Of a stretch of DNA of 64,000 bases, positions 22,726-33,624 are shown piece by piece. Position numbers and translations under genes: made by a program. The notes beneath the pieces were generated by a model. It searched no databases and was not told the DNA's origin. It worked only from the letters and a program-made list of their open reading frames with translations. Origin of the DNA: Chondrosia reniformis (taxonomy: Eukaryota; Porifera; Demospongiae; Chondrillida; Chondrillidae); assembly GCA_947172415.1 (NCBI GenBank), contig OX359194.1:6454401-6518400 (forward strand). Direction: 5' to 3'. Position 1 is the stretch's first letter. Every line of letters starts with the position of its first letter.

Positions 22726-23183
22726 AATTGAAACTTTTTGCTGACTTTTAAACTTTGAACATAAATATTATATTTAATGTATGTAATACTATATACATAT
22801 AGTATGGTGGTGAATATCAAACTAGTTGTGACCACAGTTCATGACATCGCTTTTTATACTCTGGTTAGAATGAAGAGAGCTAATGTGTTGTAGTGATGAT
22901 GATGCAATAATCCACTGATTAAAGGTCAAGCAGTTGGAGAAATAGAGGCCAGGGCTTCTCATCAATCAGAATATACTTACGATACAAAAATATGAACGAT
23001 ATGCGCGGTAGCTAATAAAGACATCCTAGAGTTAGGCATGAAAAAGACCTAGACATGCCAAAAATGTCCATGCACTGCATGTACATTTGAATGTAATTAT
23101 ATAATAAAAAATACATATTCTGTGTATGCACGTGTACACTATAACACTTTCTACTTTAGCAATAAATTTTTCATATCTGTAGG

Positions 23184-24034
23184 CACTCCAGACCCACATA
23201 CAGCTACATGAAGAGAAAGTTGATTCAACACAGCCTTCCGGATCCAAAATGAAAATGTATTGTTTTCATTCTGAATATAATAGGACCATCTCTGATGGAG
23301 AAAGGAGGAAATTTTCCGTAATAGCTGTAAATGAGAATGTTTTTCTTGCAGTAGCTGATCAGTTGAATCATTGTTTAATTCCAATGATACACAAAGTACT
23401 GTGTTTCAAGTCAAGGAAAATGGGAAAAAGAAAACTTTATACACAGGTATAGAGTTCACAACCAAGAACAATATTGCTATAGCAGATTATCATAGTAAAC
23501 GTATTCTCATATATACTATCAAAGGTGAGCACATCCGTACTATAGTGGCAAAGAGTGAAACATTCGGACTTGCAGTTAATAAGAGAGGCATATATTTCTG
23601 TGAAGCAAAGAGAAAGTGTGTCTCAGTCTACAGTGAAGAAGGGGAATTCCAATTTGATTTTGGGACTGCAGGAAGTGGTCATGGCCAGTTTGTAGAACCA
23701 GTTTCTGTTGCCTTTGGTCCCGATGGTCTGTTGTATGTAGTGGATGCAAGTGATCATACCATTCAGGTGTTTACTGAGCTTGGCACCTTTGTGAGGCAGT
23801 TTAAGGTAGAAATAGGTCAGCCTGATGAAATCTGCATAGGTAATGATGGATATGTTTTGATTTCATTTCCATACTCAAATGAAATTGGAATACTCTCTGT
23901 TGATGGTCAACTATTACACAAGATTGCATTTCAATCAAGACCAGGAAGTGTAAGATTAAACAAAAAAAGGGGAGATATTGGTTTCAGATTATGAAAACAG
24001 TATTTTAGTCTATAGAATGTATTGGGATATTCAG
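23184..24034 (+). pseudogene. C-terminal half copy of kinase-NHL gene (linker plus propeller)
   Basis: Starts at the codon for the A of ALQTHIQLHE in the linker, with no kinase part, and covers all six blades. A deletion of about 10 bases near 23375 (TTGTTTAATTCC where intact genes have a longer TTTGTTTG stretch) shifts the frame. An A-run expansion near 23965 shifts it again, so the end is lost. Its left boundary follows TTTTTCATATCTGTAG, which reads like a 3' splice site in the 3' flank of gene 2. It could be a dead duplicate or a former alternative exon. Confidence 0.8.
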
Positions 24035-24459
24035 AATTGAAACTTTTTGCTGACTTTTAAACTTTGAACATAAATATTATATTTAATGTATGTATATACA
24101 TATAGTATGGTGGTGAATATCAAACTAGTTGTGACCTCAGTTCATGACATCGCTTTTTATACTCTGGTTAGAATGAAGAGAGCTAATGTGTTGTAGTGAT
24201 GATGATGCAATAATCCACAGATTAAAGGTCAAGCAGCTGGAGAAATAGAGGCTGGGGCTTCTCATCAATCAGAATATACTCACAATACAAAAAGATAAAC
24301 GATATGCTTGGTAGCTAATAAAGACATCCTAGAGTTAGGCATGAAGAAGATCTGGACATGCCAAAAATGTCCATGCACTGCATGCATTTGAATGTAATTA
24401 CACTACAACACTTTCTACTATAGCAATAAATGTTTAATACCTGTAGACAAAACTAATTA

Positions 24460-24811
24460 TAAAGTTTTTATATAGCTCTACAAGTGATGATTTTTGTAGA
24501 CTCCATCTTCAATTAATATGAAACCACAAGTGTGTCACTTGTGGTTGATTAATCAGTGAAGACATGCAAGCATCCAAACTCAAGTGTACCACACTAATGA
24601 GCCCAAATGAGGGCGAAACAGCTGACTACACAAAATATGGAATATCCAAACATTACTCCTAAGTCCTTATAAATTATGAGTCGTGTATCCTTGTATCTAT
24701 GTAAACTTTAGGCAATAACATCCGGTATCATGCGAACTTTATGTACTACTGGTTAACCACATCCAACTCCTAAACCCGTTTTACCTTGCTTCGAGAGGCT
24801 TGACTTGTGAC
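24460..24811. other. Spacer before kinase gene 3, with hairpin and ribozyme-like motif
   Basis: Unlike the other spacers. It has a perfect hairpin ACCACAAGTG-TGT-CACTTGTGGT near 24531-24553, a hammerhead-like motif at 24594-24628, and an ATCCAAAC direct repeat on either side of that motif. From about 24660 the shared kinase promoter sequence starts. Confidence 0.6.
24594..24628 (+). ncRNA. Degenerate hammerhead-ribozyme-like motif
   Basis: CTAATGAG, CCC, loop AAATGA, GGG, CGAAAC, AGCTG, AC. Stem II closes perfectly, including the G-C pair expected at its base. The core has CTAATGA for CTGATGA, and the cleavage site reads GAC where GTC is expected. The flanks do not form a regular stem I. It is probably a decayed copy of a ribozyme-bearing element. 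Confidence 0.35.
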
Positions 24812-26749
24812 ATGATTCGAGGATTTCACTTGAAGGGAGTACGCCCGACTGGTAAAACGCTCGGGCGCGGGTCGTACGGCGAAGTTATCGAAGTAGAATG
24901 GTGCGGAACGTTGTGTGCTGCGAAGAGAATGCACGATATCTTTCTCAAGGACGTCGACCTTCCCAGATTGGAAATGGAAAAGATGGTGGGTGATTTTGAA
25001 AAGGAATGTCAGACATGGTCCACTTTGAGACATCCAAACATTGTTCAATTACTCGGAAGTTATTACCCAGACGGTAGTCCCGTACCTACCATCGTGTTGG
25101 AGAAGATGGACACCTCTCTTCGCCACTACCTGGAGGATCACAGTAAAGAGGAGTTCCTCCTTCCAGACAAAGTGTCCATCCTTCATCAAGTAGCTCAAGG
25201 ACTGTGCTACCTTCACTCCCACAATCCACCACTAGTCCACCATGACTTGAGTCCCAACAATATCTTATTAAGTAGGGGATTGCTTCAGACAAAGCTAACA
25301 GATTTTGGCATGACCCGAGCCGTCAATCCATCAAAACTGACTCGTAGGTCATCGGTAAAGGGGACCCAAGCATTCATGCCTCCTGAAGCACTCGATGTAC
25401 CTCCTCGGTACAATGAGAAGTTGGATGTGTTCTCCTTTGGCAACTGTATTACAACTACTTTGACTCACGAGTGGCCAAATCCATCTCACCCGACTGCATA
25501 TGATAAAGGAAGAGCCATCCTGCGGACAGAATTTGAGAGAAGGAGGCGCCAGATTGATCTGTTGAGTGCTCGAGAGGAGGAGCTGTTTCTGTCCCTCATC
25601 AAAAGGTGTTTGGAGGGTGATGCAACCATTCGTCCAAGCAGTGCAGAGATAGTATCAGAAGTGAAACAGATTGAGTCTACTCTCCAAAGTACTGAACCAT
25701 CAGCAACCAGTCAGGTTCAACAAGCCATGTCACAACTTAGTCTTGAACGTCAGCAGAAGACACAACTTCAACAACAGTTGGATGAAGAGCGCCAGCAACA
25801 TCAGACACAGCTAGCTCAATTCGAAAGAGATGTCAGTAGGCTCCAGAATGAGATTGTTACAGCCACTTCAGAAAAGGAGGCACTCCAGACCCACATACAG
25901 CTACATGAAGATAAAGATTCAATACAGCCTTCCAAAATGAAAATGTATTGTTTTCATTCTGAATGTAATAGGACCATCTCCGATGGAAGAATTAGGAAAT
26001 TTTACGGAATAGCTGTAGCCGATAATGAGAATGGTTTTCTTGCAGTAGCTGATCATTTAAATAAATGTATTTGCTTGTTTGATTCCAGTGGCAAACTAAA
26101 TAGTGTGTTTCAAGTCAAGAAAAATGGGAAAACGGAAACTTTATACACAGGTATAGAGTTCTTAACAAGCTACATCATAGCCATATCAGATTGTTGTAGT
26201 AAACGTATTCTCATATATACTATCAAAGGTGAGCACATCCGTACTATAGTGGCAAAGAGTGAAACATTCGGACTTGCAGTTAATAAGAGAGGCATATATT
26301 TCTGTGAAGCAAAGAGAAAATGTGTCTCAGTCTACAGTGAAGAAGGGGAATTCCAATTTGAGTTTGGAACTGCAGGAAGTGGTGGTCATGGCCAGTTTAG
26401 GAGACCAGTTTCTGTTGCCTTTGGTCCCGATGGTCTGTTGTATGTAGTGGATACAATCGACTGTACCATTCAGGTGTTTACTGAGCTTGGCACCTTTGTG
26501 AGGCAGTTTAAGGTAGAAATAGGTCAGCCTGATGAAATCTGCATAGGTAATGATGGACTTGTGCTAATTTCATTTCTATATTCAAATGAAATTGGAATAT
26601 TCTCTGTTGATGGCCAACTGATACACGAGATTGTATTACCAGCAAAACCTGGAGGCATAAGTTTAAACAAAAAAGGGGAAATAATGGTTCCCATAATAAA
26701 TGAAAACAGTATTTTGGTATATAGATTGTATTGGAATTTTCACATTTGA
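24812..26749 (+). CDS. Protein kinase-coiled coil-NHL propeller protein, gene 3 (645 aa)
   Basis: Intronless, start at the shared ATG ATT CGA. The kinase has two extra residues (KDVDLPRLE where others have KDLPRLE) and otherwise keeps GRGSYGEV, CAAK, HHDLSPNN and DFG. The coiled coil is the long form. The propeller is the most divergent: blade 1 has VADNENG and DHLNKCICLFDSSG, blade 2 FLTSYIIAISDCC, and blade 6 ends IINENSILVYRLYWNFHI. Blade 4 (GGHGQFRRPVSV) matches gene 1, while ETFGLAVNKRG in blade 3 matches the half gene, so the gene is a mosaic of paralog patches. It is the last member of the array. Confidence 0.9.
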   Translation: MIRGFHLKGVRPTGKTLGRGSYGEVIEVEWCGTLCAAKRMHDIFLKDVDLPRLEMEKMVGDFEKECQTWSTLRHPNIVQLLGSYYPDGSPVPTIVLEKMDTSLRHYLEDHSKEEFLLPDKVSILHQVAQGLCYLHSHNPPLVHHDLSPNNILLSRGLLQTKLTDFGMTRAVNPSKLTRRSSVKGTQAFMPPEALDVPPRYNEKLDVFSFGNCITTTLTHEWPNPSHPTAYDKGRAILRTEFERRRRQIDLLSAREEELFLSLIKRCLEGDATIRPSSAEIVSEVKQIESTLQSTEPSATSQVQQAMSQLSLERQQKTQLQQQLDEERQQHQTQLAQFERDVSRLQNEIVTATSEKEALQTHIQLHEDKDSIQPSKMKMYCFHSECNRTISDGRIRKFYGIAVADNENGFLAVADHLNKCICLFDSSGKLNSVFQVKKNGKTETLYTGIEFLTSYIIAISDCCSKRILIYTIKGEHIRTIVAKSETFGLAVNKRGIYFCEAKRKCVSVYSEEGEFQFEFGTAGSGGHGQFRRPVSVAFGPDGLLYVVDTIDCTIQVFTELGTFVRQFKVEIGQPDEICIGNDGLVLISFLYSNEIGIFSVDGQLIHEIVLPAKPGGISLNKKGEIMVPIINENSILVYRLYWNFHI

Positions 26750-28816
26750 CCTGAACGTCTTAACATTGAACATAAATTTTAATTTTTTTTTGATATTGTA
26801 CATGTATAGTATTATTATATATGGTGCATGGCAAATATATATGTAGAATCAATTAATATTATATATAGAAGCTGGTTAATGAGGATGTTATCAACCATGC
26901 AGCTGTGTCCCATTTATCCATTATTTTTTTACTGATTATTACGTATAATTGTAATTTGTGGTATATAAATTAACTTGCTCTGCACAATTAACTTTGAATT
27001 CTTTGCTAGTGATACTTGAGTTTGACCAGGTATACAGACCAGTCAAAAGTAGTCAAAACATTATGTCAATAACAGGCAACCTACAGCTGTATTTATATGG
27101 AAAGTATTCAATGTGAAAATCATTTCTGTCGATATCTCCAGTTTAACTGGGAATCCCTATTAACCATGCACGTTTGAATAGCCGTATATCTATATATAGT
27201 TTACAATTGTATTATGTATATAAAATGTCACGTAATATAGTTGAGTGATTTGAGGCAGACACCTATAGAGTATGTCCAATGAGATTTGGAAATTTTGATG
27301 AACTTAGTAAAATTTGCAATTGCCCTATCTCTCACCATACATTAACTTTGTATACCAGAATTTAATGTACATTGAGGGCTGTAACTCTATCAAATTATGA
27401 AGCTGTGACTTGGTGTCAGCATTCACAGACATCTATAGAGTATGTCCAATGAGATTTTGAAATTTCGGTTGGTGCCATAGAGACGTGCTCACCAATAATC
27501 CAGATTTCGGGGGGTTCCACGTATGTGGGATTGGCATCTGATATCTTAGGATTCATATGAGTCGGTCATATCGAAAAGAACTGGTTCTTCTCACGCAAGT
27601 GACACCCAATGCCCATGAATTAATGGAACTTACATAATATGCTTCTCAGACATGAAAGGGGATTTGGAGATGCTTTGCAGATTAAACTGAGATTGTTGCA
27701 ATTCAAAAGTGCTGAATATTGTGCTCTCAAAGAAATAAAATTATCATTCTGCTTTTTGTATTCTTCAGTTAATTGCTCCTTAACTGTAGAGAGCTGGAGT
27801 GGAGGCATAAGCAAGTGATCACGTGACTTGTAATTGCTAATAACTCGCCAAATGCAACCCACCGAATCTATGTCACTGTCAATTACTTGCAGCCTTAACT
27901 TGTAGCTTTCTCGTACAGGGACATAAGGTTGAGGCCTTTAAATTTTATGTACAATGTCCCTTGTGTGCAAGTTACCAAAATGGCCTCTAACCCTGTTGTT
28001 TATGTGAATGTATGCAACCAAACATTGGTACTCCTAGCTCACACTCAAGGCAAATCAAACCTGTGGTGATTATTGGCTGAGACCCCCTGAGACTGGAATT
28101 TTTGCTGATAATGGCATGCAGATGCATCATCTTCAGTCTATACAAGGCGTGAAAAGATAATTGGAAGGCCATATATTTAACCTCATATAATCTGTAGAGA
28201 CTACTACTCTGTATGCAGAAGTTGAGAATTTCAGTGTGGCTAAAGTCTTGTAGCTGATTGTGATTATTTTGGGAGTCACTTGCATCCATATATATGGCCA
28301 TGGAGTACAAACTGCTACCTTCATGTTTCCCCTCTTTGCATAAAATGTTGTGATTATCACATGTACATATAATGTCATGGAAACTAATACACATGCAATA
28401 TACATAATACATGCATGCTCATATATAGTTTAATTTATAACCATTGCTATGTGTAGCTATAGTTTATATTATTATATGAGTTACGCAGCACTTTGTGACA
28501 TCTATTATACATATGCAATCCTTCATCTGATATACCCTCAAAGATATATATGATATATATAGAGTCTTGCACGTACCCATGCAACCTTGCACAGCAGACA
28601 CCATTTTATTTGCTGTCTCCTAGAGACCTAGAAACACTTAGGCACTAAAATGTTGCATGGGGGTGTAGTCAACCAAATTTTCTTTCATATTCCATAATTT
28701 GTTACTATTAATATACACATATTATGCATATGTGTTAATTTTAACAAAATCTAAGTAAGGTGAGATATAATTAGACATTTTAGCTAATAATGATAAATAC
28801 TATGTAGGTCTTTATC
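26750..28816. other. Two-kilobase gap without a recognised gene
   Basis: AT-rich. A segment ATAGAGTATGTCCAATGAGAT occurs twice (about 27265 and 27440). Minus-strand open frames at 27620-27862 and 27987-28412 show no family I recognise, and their composition does not differ from the surroundings. Confidence 0.5.
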
Positions 28817-31800
28817 TTAAACAGAGCCACAAGCTGCTTCTAGAGCACTCTTGAGGTCCTCAATCAGATCTTCCTCATCCTCCAGACCAACAGACAGTCG
28901 TATCTACATATAACAATTATGTAATTGTCTATCTCTTACTATCCATGTACAGATGACCAATGTGTTAAGTGCAGTTAATATTGTGAGAGTGTGAGTTCCT
29001 GAAACACTTAATGCTGATGAAGACCTCATAAGAAATATCAAAGCTATGTATCCTTAATATCGATTACTTCCCCTTATTCCATACTGTACAAACACATGGT
29101 TATCTGACTGTAGGAAAGAACGAGTAGTGAACTCACCAGACTATCAGTAATTCCCAGGGTCTTCCTCTCATCAGCGGGCACAGATGCATGAGTCATGATA
29201 GCACTATAGGAAGAAGTACGTACATGTTTGTATGTTGGAAATGTTAGAGTGCGGTGACTCACGGCAGCTCTGCTAGGCTCTCGTATCCACCCAAGCTCTC
29301 TGCTAAGGTAAACACCTGGACAATGGATAAACATGTATAATAACTACATAAAATTACAGTTGATGAATTGTATTGCACCCATAATGTCTCAGACACAAAT
29401 GCGTACAATATTTAGGCATTATTATAATTCACTTGACCTAGGATCAGTACCTTAATTGACTTCAAAAACTTTGTAGAATTTTCCAGGTTCCCTTTCAGTC
29501 TGAAGGACACCATTCCACTAAAACCTTTGCACTGCTTCTTGCACAGCTCGTGCTGGGGATGAGAGGAGAGACCTGCAACAAATATACAAGACAAATACTT
29601 TCACTCATGAAGACCAGAATGACATACTAGAATTACGCATGAATAACTGGCACCCCCAAACTGGTTATTAGATGTTTGGTTCACCGATTCTGTTCGCTTA
29701 AATGCCATCAATTTCAAGCCCATATCTCATAGAAAACCTTTTTGCATAAGCTTTACGTTGCATAGTATTAGTAGAGGTGGTTTCTAAATACTTTTCGTTT
29801 GTTCAATGTTCGACGCAAAGAATTTGAATGTAATTAACTTACAAATTAAGAAATACTTATTCTGTATACACACTATAACAGCAATAAATTTTACATACTT
29901 GTAGACAAAACTGAAGTTCTTAGCTACAAGTTATTGCTAGGGGAAAGTGTTGTTAGTGTGTAAACTAAGAATATATACATTCAAGTGTGCATGACTCTAA
30001 CCTGGGTAAATGACTTCTGTGACATGAGGAGAAGTTGAGAGAAACTTTGCGACAGCAGTGGCATTCAGTTCATGCTGCCTCATTCGCACATGAAGCGTCT
30101 TTAGGCCTCGATTAACCAGATAGCAATCAAATGGACTAGGGACCGATCCAACAGCTAAAGAAAAACATCAAACAGAAAGAAATGCTAACACAGGCGGCTT
30201 AGCCTAATAATAAAGACAATAAATATTACAAATACCAATAGTGTTAATGTGTATGTGCTACATACTTCATTACTATGGTACAGCCACTGCATTAGATGGT
30301 TCATCTTTAGTCTTTAACAGACATAGAATTAAAGACTGAAGATGAACCATCTAAAAGATAAGTTTGGCACAGTTGAGTTAGAAGAAATCCTTATCATCTA
30401 ACTGCATATATATACAATTTGTGTTCTCATTTTTCACACAAGTTATTACATTCAGTAATGTTAATCATAAAACTTATTTAAAGTCTGATATAGTCCTATA
30501 GCATTTTATATGCAGACTTTGTCCTCTGTTTTCTAACAAACAGAGGCCTAAATGAAAAATCCCTTAATTTAAAATGAGTTTTATACCCTAAACTTTATGA
30601 TAATACACCCATTCTGTTTCTAGGTCCTTTCTTGGAGCCATATGAATTATTTAATTATATTATTTATTTATTTATTTAGATTACCTTAGTATATTGTAAC
30701 TTGTACTGTATATATAAAGTCTGCTAACTCATATACAGTATGTAGGAATTTATGTATATTCATAAGCTGGAGAAGGGCTACACTCACCAATTTGCAGAAT
30801 GTTGAACTGCTTAGCTAAAGCATCATTGTTTGTACAAATGAGTCCCATAAGTACATCAGTGTGACCTATCAGAGGGGGCAAAGGTCAAGGGGTCAATGGA
30901 AAACCTTCCCTGATTTACAGAACTAACCATTCAAATACTTTGTAACTGAATGCATTACAACATCAGCACCAAGGTCCAGGGGCCTCTATAATGTGCATAT
31001 AACAAACCACAACCATTATAATCTAGACGACTGACATATATACAATCATTTTAGGAGTTAACATGAACTGAACACAATTTTAATCATACATATGTATGGC
31101 TTATTTTAATGTAAAATCAACAGTGCCGGGTTCTGGCCAGGGGCGGTTACAATTCATATGAAAAATCTAAGATAACATTTTCCTAAATGCTATGACTATT
31201 CTGTAAAAGAGCCTATAGGGGAACTAAACCTGAAGAGAGCTTTGGATGAAGATACAGGAGTCTTTTCTTCCTTCTTTTCCCTTCTTTCATCTTCTTCTCC
31301 ACTGGGTCATGCTCTATTGGGCCCCAAATGATACAGTACATAGATATAATAAATGCACTAACAGTTAAGTACGTATATGTAGTAAAAATCACTAACTTGG
31401 AAATAGGGAGTCATAAAAGTGTTGTCCACAACAAGAATTATATCCTATAGTATAAATGAGCAACACTGCATCATTAATATTGAATGTATACATTACCATA
31501 CATACATTACCATACATACATTACCATACATACATACATTATACAGATACACAAATACAAAATCCATATATGTATAACATACTGGTTTCTTGTGAACAAT
31601 ATCAGCTACAGCTTGAATGTCCACTATCCTCAATGTTGGGTTGGTGGGTGATTCAATCCACACAATCTGTAGTCGAGGACAACAGACACTGTAATCTGAT
31701 TAATTGGCGAGAGACAGTTGCAAGTGCAAAAACTGAACATACACAGATTCTAATATAAATGTGTACCAAAGTGTCAATTTTTGTCATATTACCCATGGAC

Positions 31801-33624
31801 GATGGCATTTTAAGCTAAACACATATGGATTGGCAGGTTCCACAATTTTTGCTTCACAAATTACAAGGTGTCTTGGAATGTTTTTCACCTCAATCTGATT
31901 AACCGGTAATTCACCTAGGACACCCTCTAGCTCCCATTACACAGCTCATTAATCAAAGGGATTCACCCAATAAGTCAACACCCTTACCATTACCTAGGAC
32001 AAGCACATCTACATACATACATATTAATTGCCATGATAACCAGTTGCACCTTGATATCCTTGTGTTCCTCAAGTGCCTTCTCTACATTTTCTACTTCAGT
32101 TGCATCCACCAGTGTAGCAGAGAGGTTGAATTTACTGAGAACACTTTGAAAGTATGTGATGGTGCCTGTATACAAGCACACATGGCCCTATAAAGTGCCT
32201 GTATGCAAGCACCCATAGAGTGCCTGTGTACTTGCAAATTATTAATATACTCACCTTCATATACATCATTCATGCAAAGAATGCGATCTCCAGACTTCAG
32301 GGTCTGTGCTATCATGGAAATAGCAGCTAAGCCTGATGACGCAACAAAGGCTGCAACAGAAACATAGCAGTCAATATACATACTATAATATGTTAATGTA
32401 CGTATATATACATATAGACCACTTTACTACATGAGTGCTAGGACTGGTTGCTACTTAAGCACCATGAATAATCAGATACACCATTTTCAACATGCTACAT
32501 CTACTATAGAGTAAAAGGCCTATAAAGAACTAAACCTAGTGAAAGCTTTGGATGAGGATACAAGAATTTTCTCCTTCTACTTCTCTTTTTCTTCACTGGG
32601 CCAGACAGCTGTTTCTGGGAATTCCACCCTTCATCATTGACCCTGGGAATCTTTGTCCACTTTTTTATCTTTTGTGAGTCCTTGATGTACGTACATCTTA
32701 AAATGTCTGCATAAACACTGTCCACACAAAACCTATCCCATCCCACCCACCATGCTTAGCTCCTTCAAGAGAGGCGGCACATTTCTGTAGCACAGTTCTT
32801 GTAGGATTACCATCACGAGTATATTCGTAGGGAGCCTGAACAAGACAATGAAGAAAGACAAAAAAAGATGGCGGTACCATGTGTCAGCACTGAAGAATGA
32901 AGACTTTAATCATCAGTAACTAGATTTTTCTGATTTATAATTACAAACTTTGCTATCTATCTGATTTACTTTCTGCATATTAAACTGGGCACAACGAAAA
33001 GTAGCCTTCTTTAGCTAATGGGTCACCCAAAATAAGTAAAAGACAGAGGTACGCTTATGTAAGTAGAGAATGGGAAGGAGGAGTACCTTGAACAGCATAG
33101 CAACACGTTATATATGCAAAGTCTTTGACTATAGACCATTCTGACCATTTTATATCAGGTGACAGTCAGGTGACAGCAAGACATACAAATCTGGTAGATG
33201 ATCTGAGGGTAATAAACACTTATCGGCTTTTACAGTACACAGATCAAATACAAGAAGAATAAGGCAACTGAAGTAGGAATAATGAGTTCAAACATGTTTT
33301 ATGGTACATAGCATAAACTTGTCAAACCAGTTGGTACGTATGCACTTGTAGGCTGTAGATATACGACTCCCTACACAAGTATCAATGTCGAAATAATGTT
33401 TATATAGCATAGATAGCTAAATAATATGTAGGTTTAATACTTGATGACGTCACTGGATGACGTCACTGTATAGTTTGACTAACTGGTTTTCCTGGATAAT
33501 CCTGTTGGTACGTTGTGCTCATAAAAATTCCCGGCACAACAGACTGGCTTGTCCATTGCTTTGGGTCGTGCCCAACGTGAATGGCATTGGTTGCGAAATG
33601 TGGGAAGGTACTCTTCTGCGCCAT
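28817..33624 (-). CDS. CTH: Cystathionine gamma-lyase (395 aa, 13 exons)
   Basis: PLP enzyme that cleaves cystathionine to cysteine, ammonia and 2-oxobutyrate, the last step of transsulfuration, and can make H2S; cytosolic. Exons 33624-33484, 32835-32751, 32350-32255, 32165-32050, 31666-31583, 31444-31397, 30985-30928, 30865-30788, 30154-30002, 29572-29451, 29315-29263, 29203-29137 and 28903-28817 total 1188 bases in one frame. N terminus MAQKSTFPHFATNAIHVG; SGNPTR-type motif DGNPTR; WIESPTNPT; DNTFMTPYFQ; PLP lysine in SVTKYLNG; C-terminal LAESLGGYESL, MTHASVP and IRLSVGLEDEEDL. Length is close to the human enzyme (405 aa). It shares an upstream region with CDC14. Complete, with no broken motif. 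Confidence 0.95.
30287..30400. mobile_element. Fold-back element in CTH intron
   Basis: TAGATGGTTCATCTTTAGTC returns in near-perfect reverse complement after a short loop (GACTGAAGATGAACCATCTA). A tail AAAGATAAGTTTGGCACAGT then AGAAGAAATCCTTATC follows. The same tail follows another hairpin at 60498-60660, so this is a dispersed family. Confidence 0.7.
31205..31320 (+). mobile_element. Family A repeat in CTH intron
   Basis: GCCTATAGGGGAACTAAACC, GCTTTGGATGAAGATACAGG, a pyrimidine-rich run and CACTGGGTCATG; truncated before the ribozyme-like end. Confidence 0.8.
32478..32660 (+). mobile_element. Family A repeat in CTH intron, near full length
   Basis: Runs from CACCATTTTCAACATGCTAC to GGGAATTCCACCCTTCATCA. 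On the minus strand the end reads CCAGGGTCA, ATGATGA, GGGTGGAATTCCC, AGAAACAGCTGTC, TGGCCCAG. Here the stem I arms GGGTCA and TGGCCC pair over six positions, including one G-T; the core C is an A. Confidence 0.85.
33445..33465. promoter_or_regulatory. Two perfect ATF/CREB palindromes
   Basis: TGACGTCA occurs at 33445-33452 and again at 33458-33465, 13 bases apart. They lie in CTH intron 1, 19-39 bases past its exon 1 donor and about 460 bases upstream of the CDC14 start. This octamer is the consensus CREB/ATF site. Confidence 0.6.

Larger units (their letters stand above)
13056..23170 (+). repeat. Tandem segmental duplication, copy 2
   Basis: Repeats copy 1 from its first base. It differs by an extra mobile element at 19967-20646, repeat-number changes (GATT, the 20-bp unit, GTGTACCTACT units near 14070-14110) and scattered substitutions. 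VPS39 exons are nearly identical, for example one Val/Leu change in exon 13167-13312 and one Asp/Glu change in exon 15432-15546. It continues through kinase-NHL gene 2 and its 3' flank, to the point where a half gene begins. Confidence 0.85.

Noticed and set aside
27987-28412. Minus-strand 141-codon open frame before CTH
   Set aside because: No recognisable family, no codon-bias contrast, and an overlapping frame of similar quality. A piece of a decayed element cannot be excluded.
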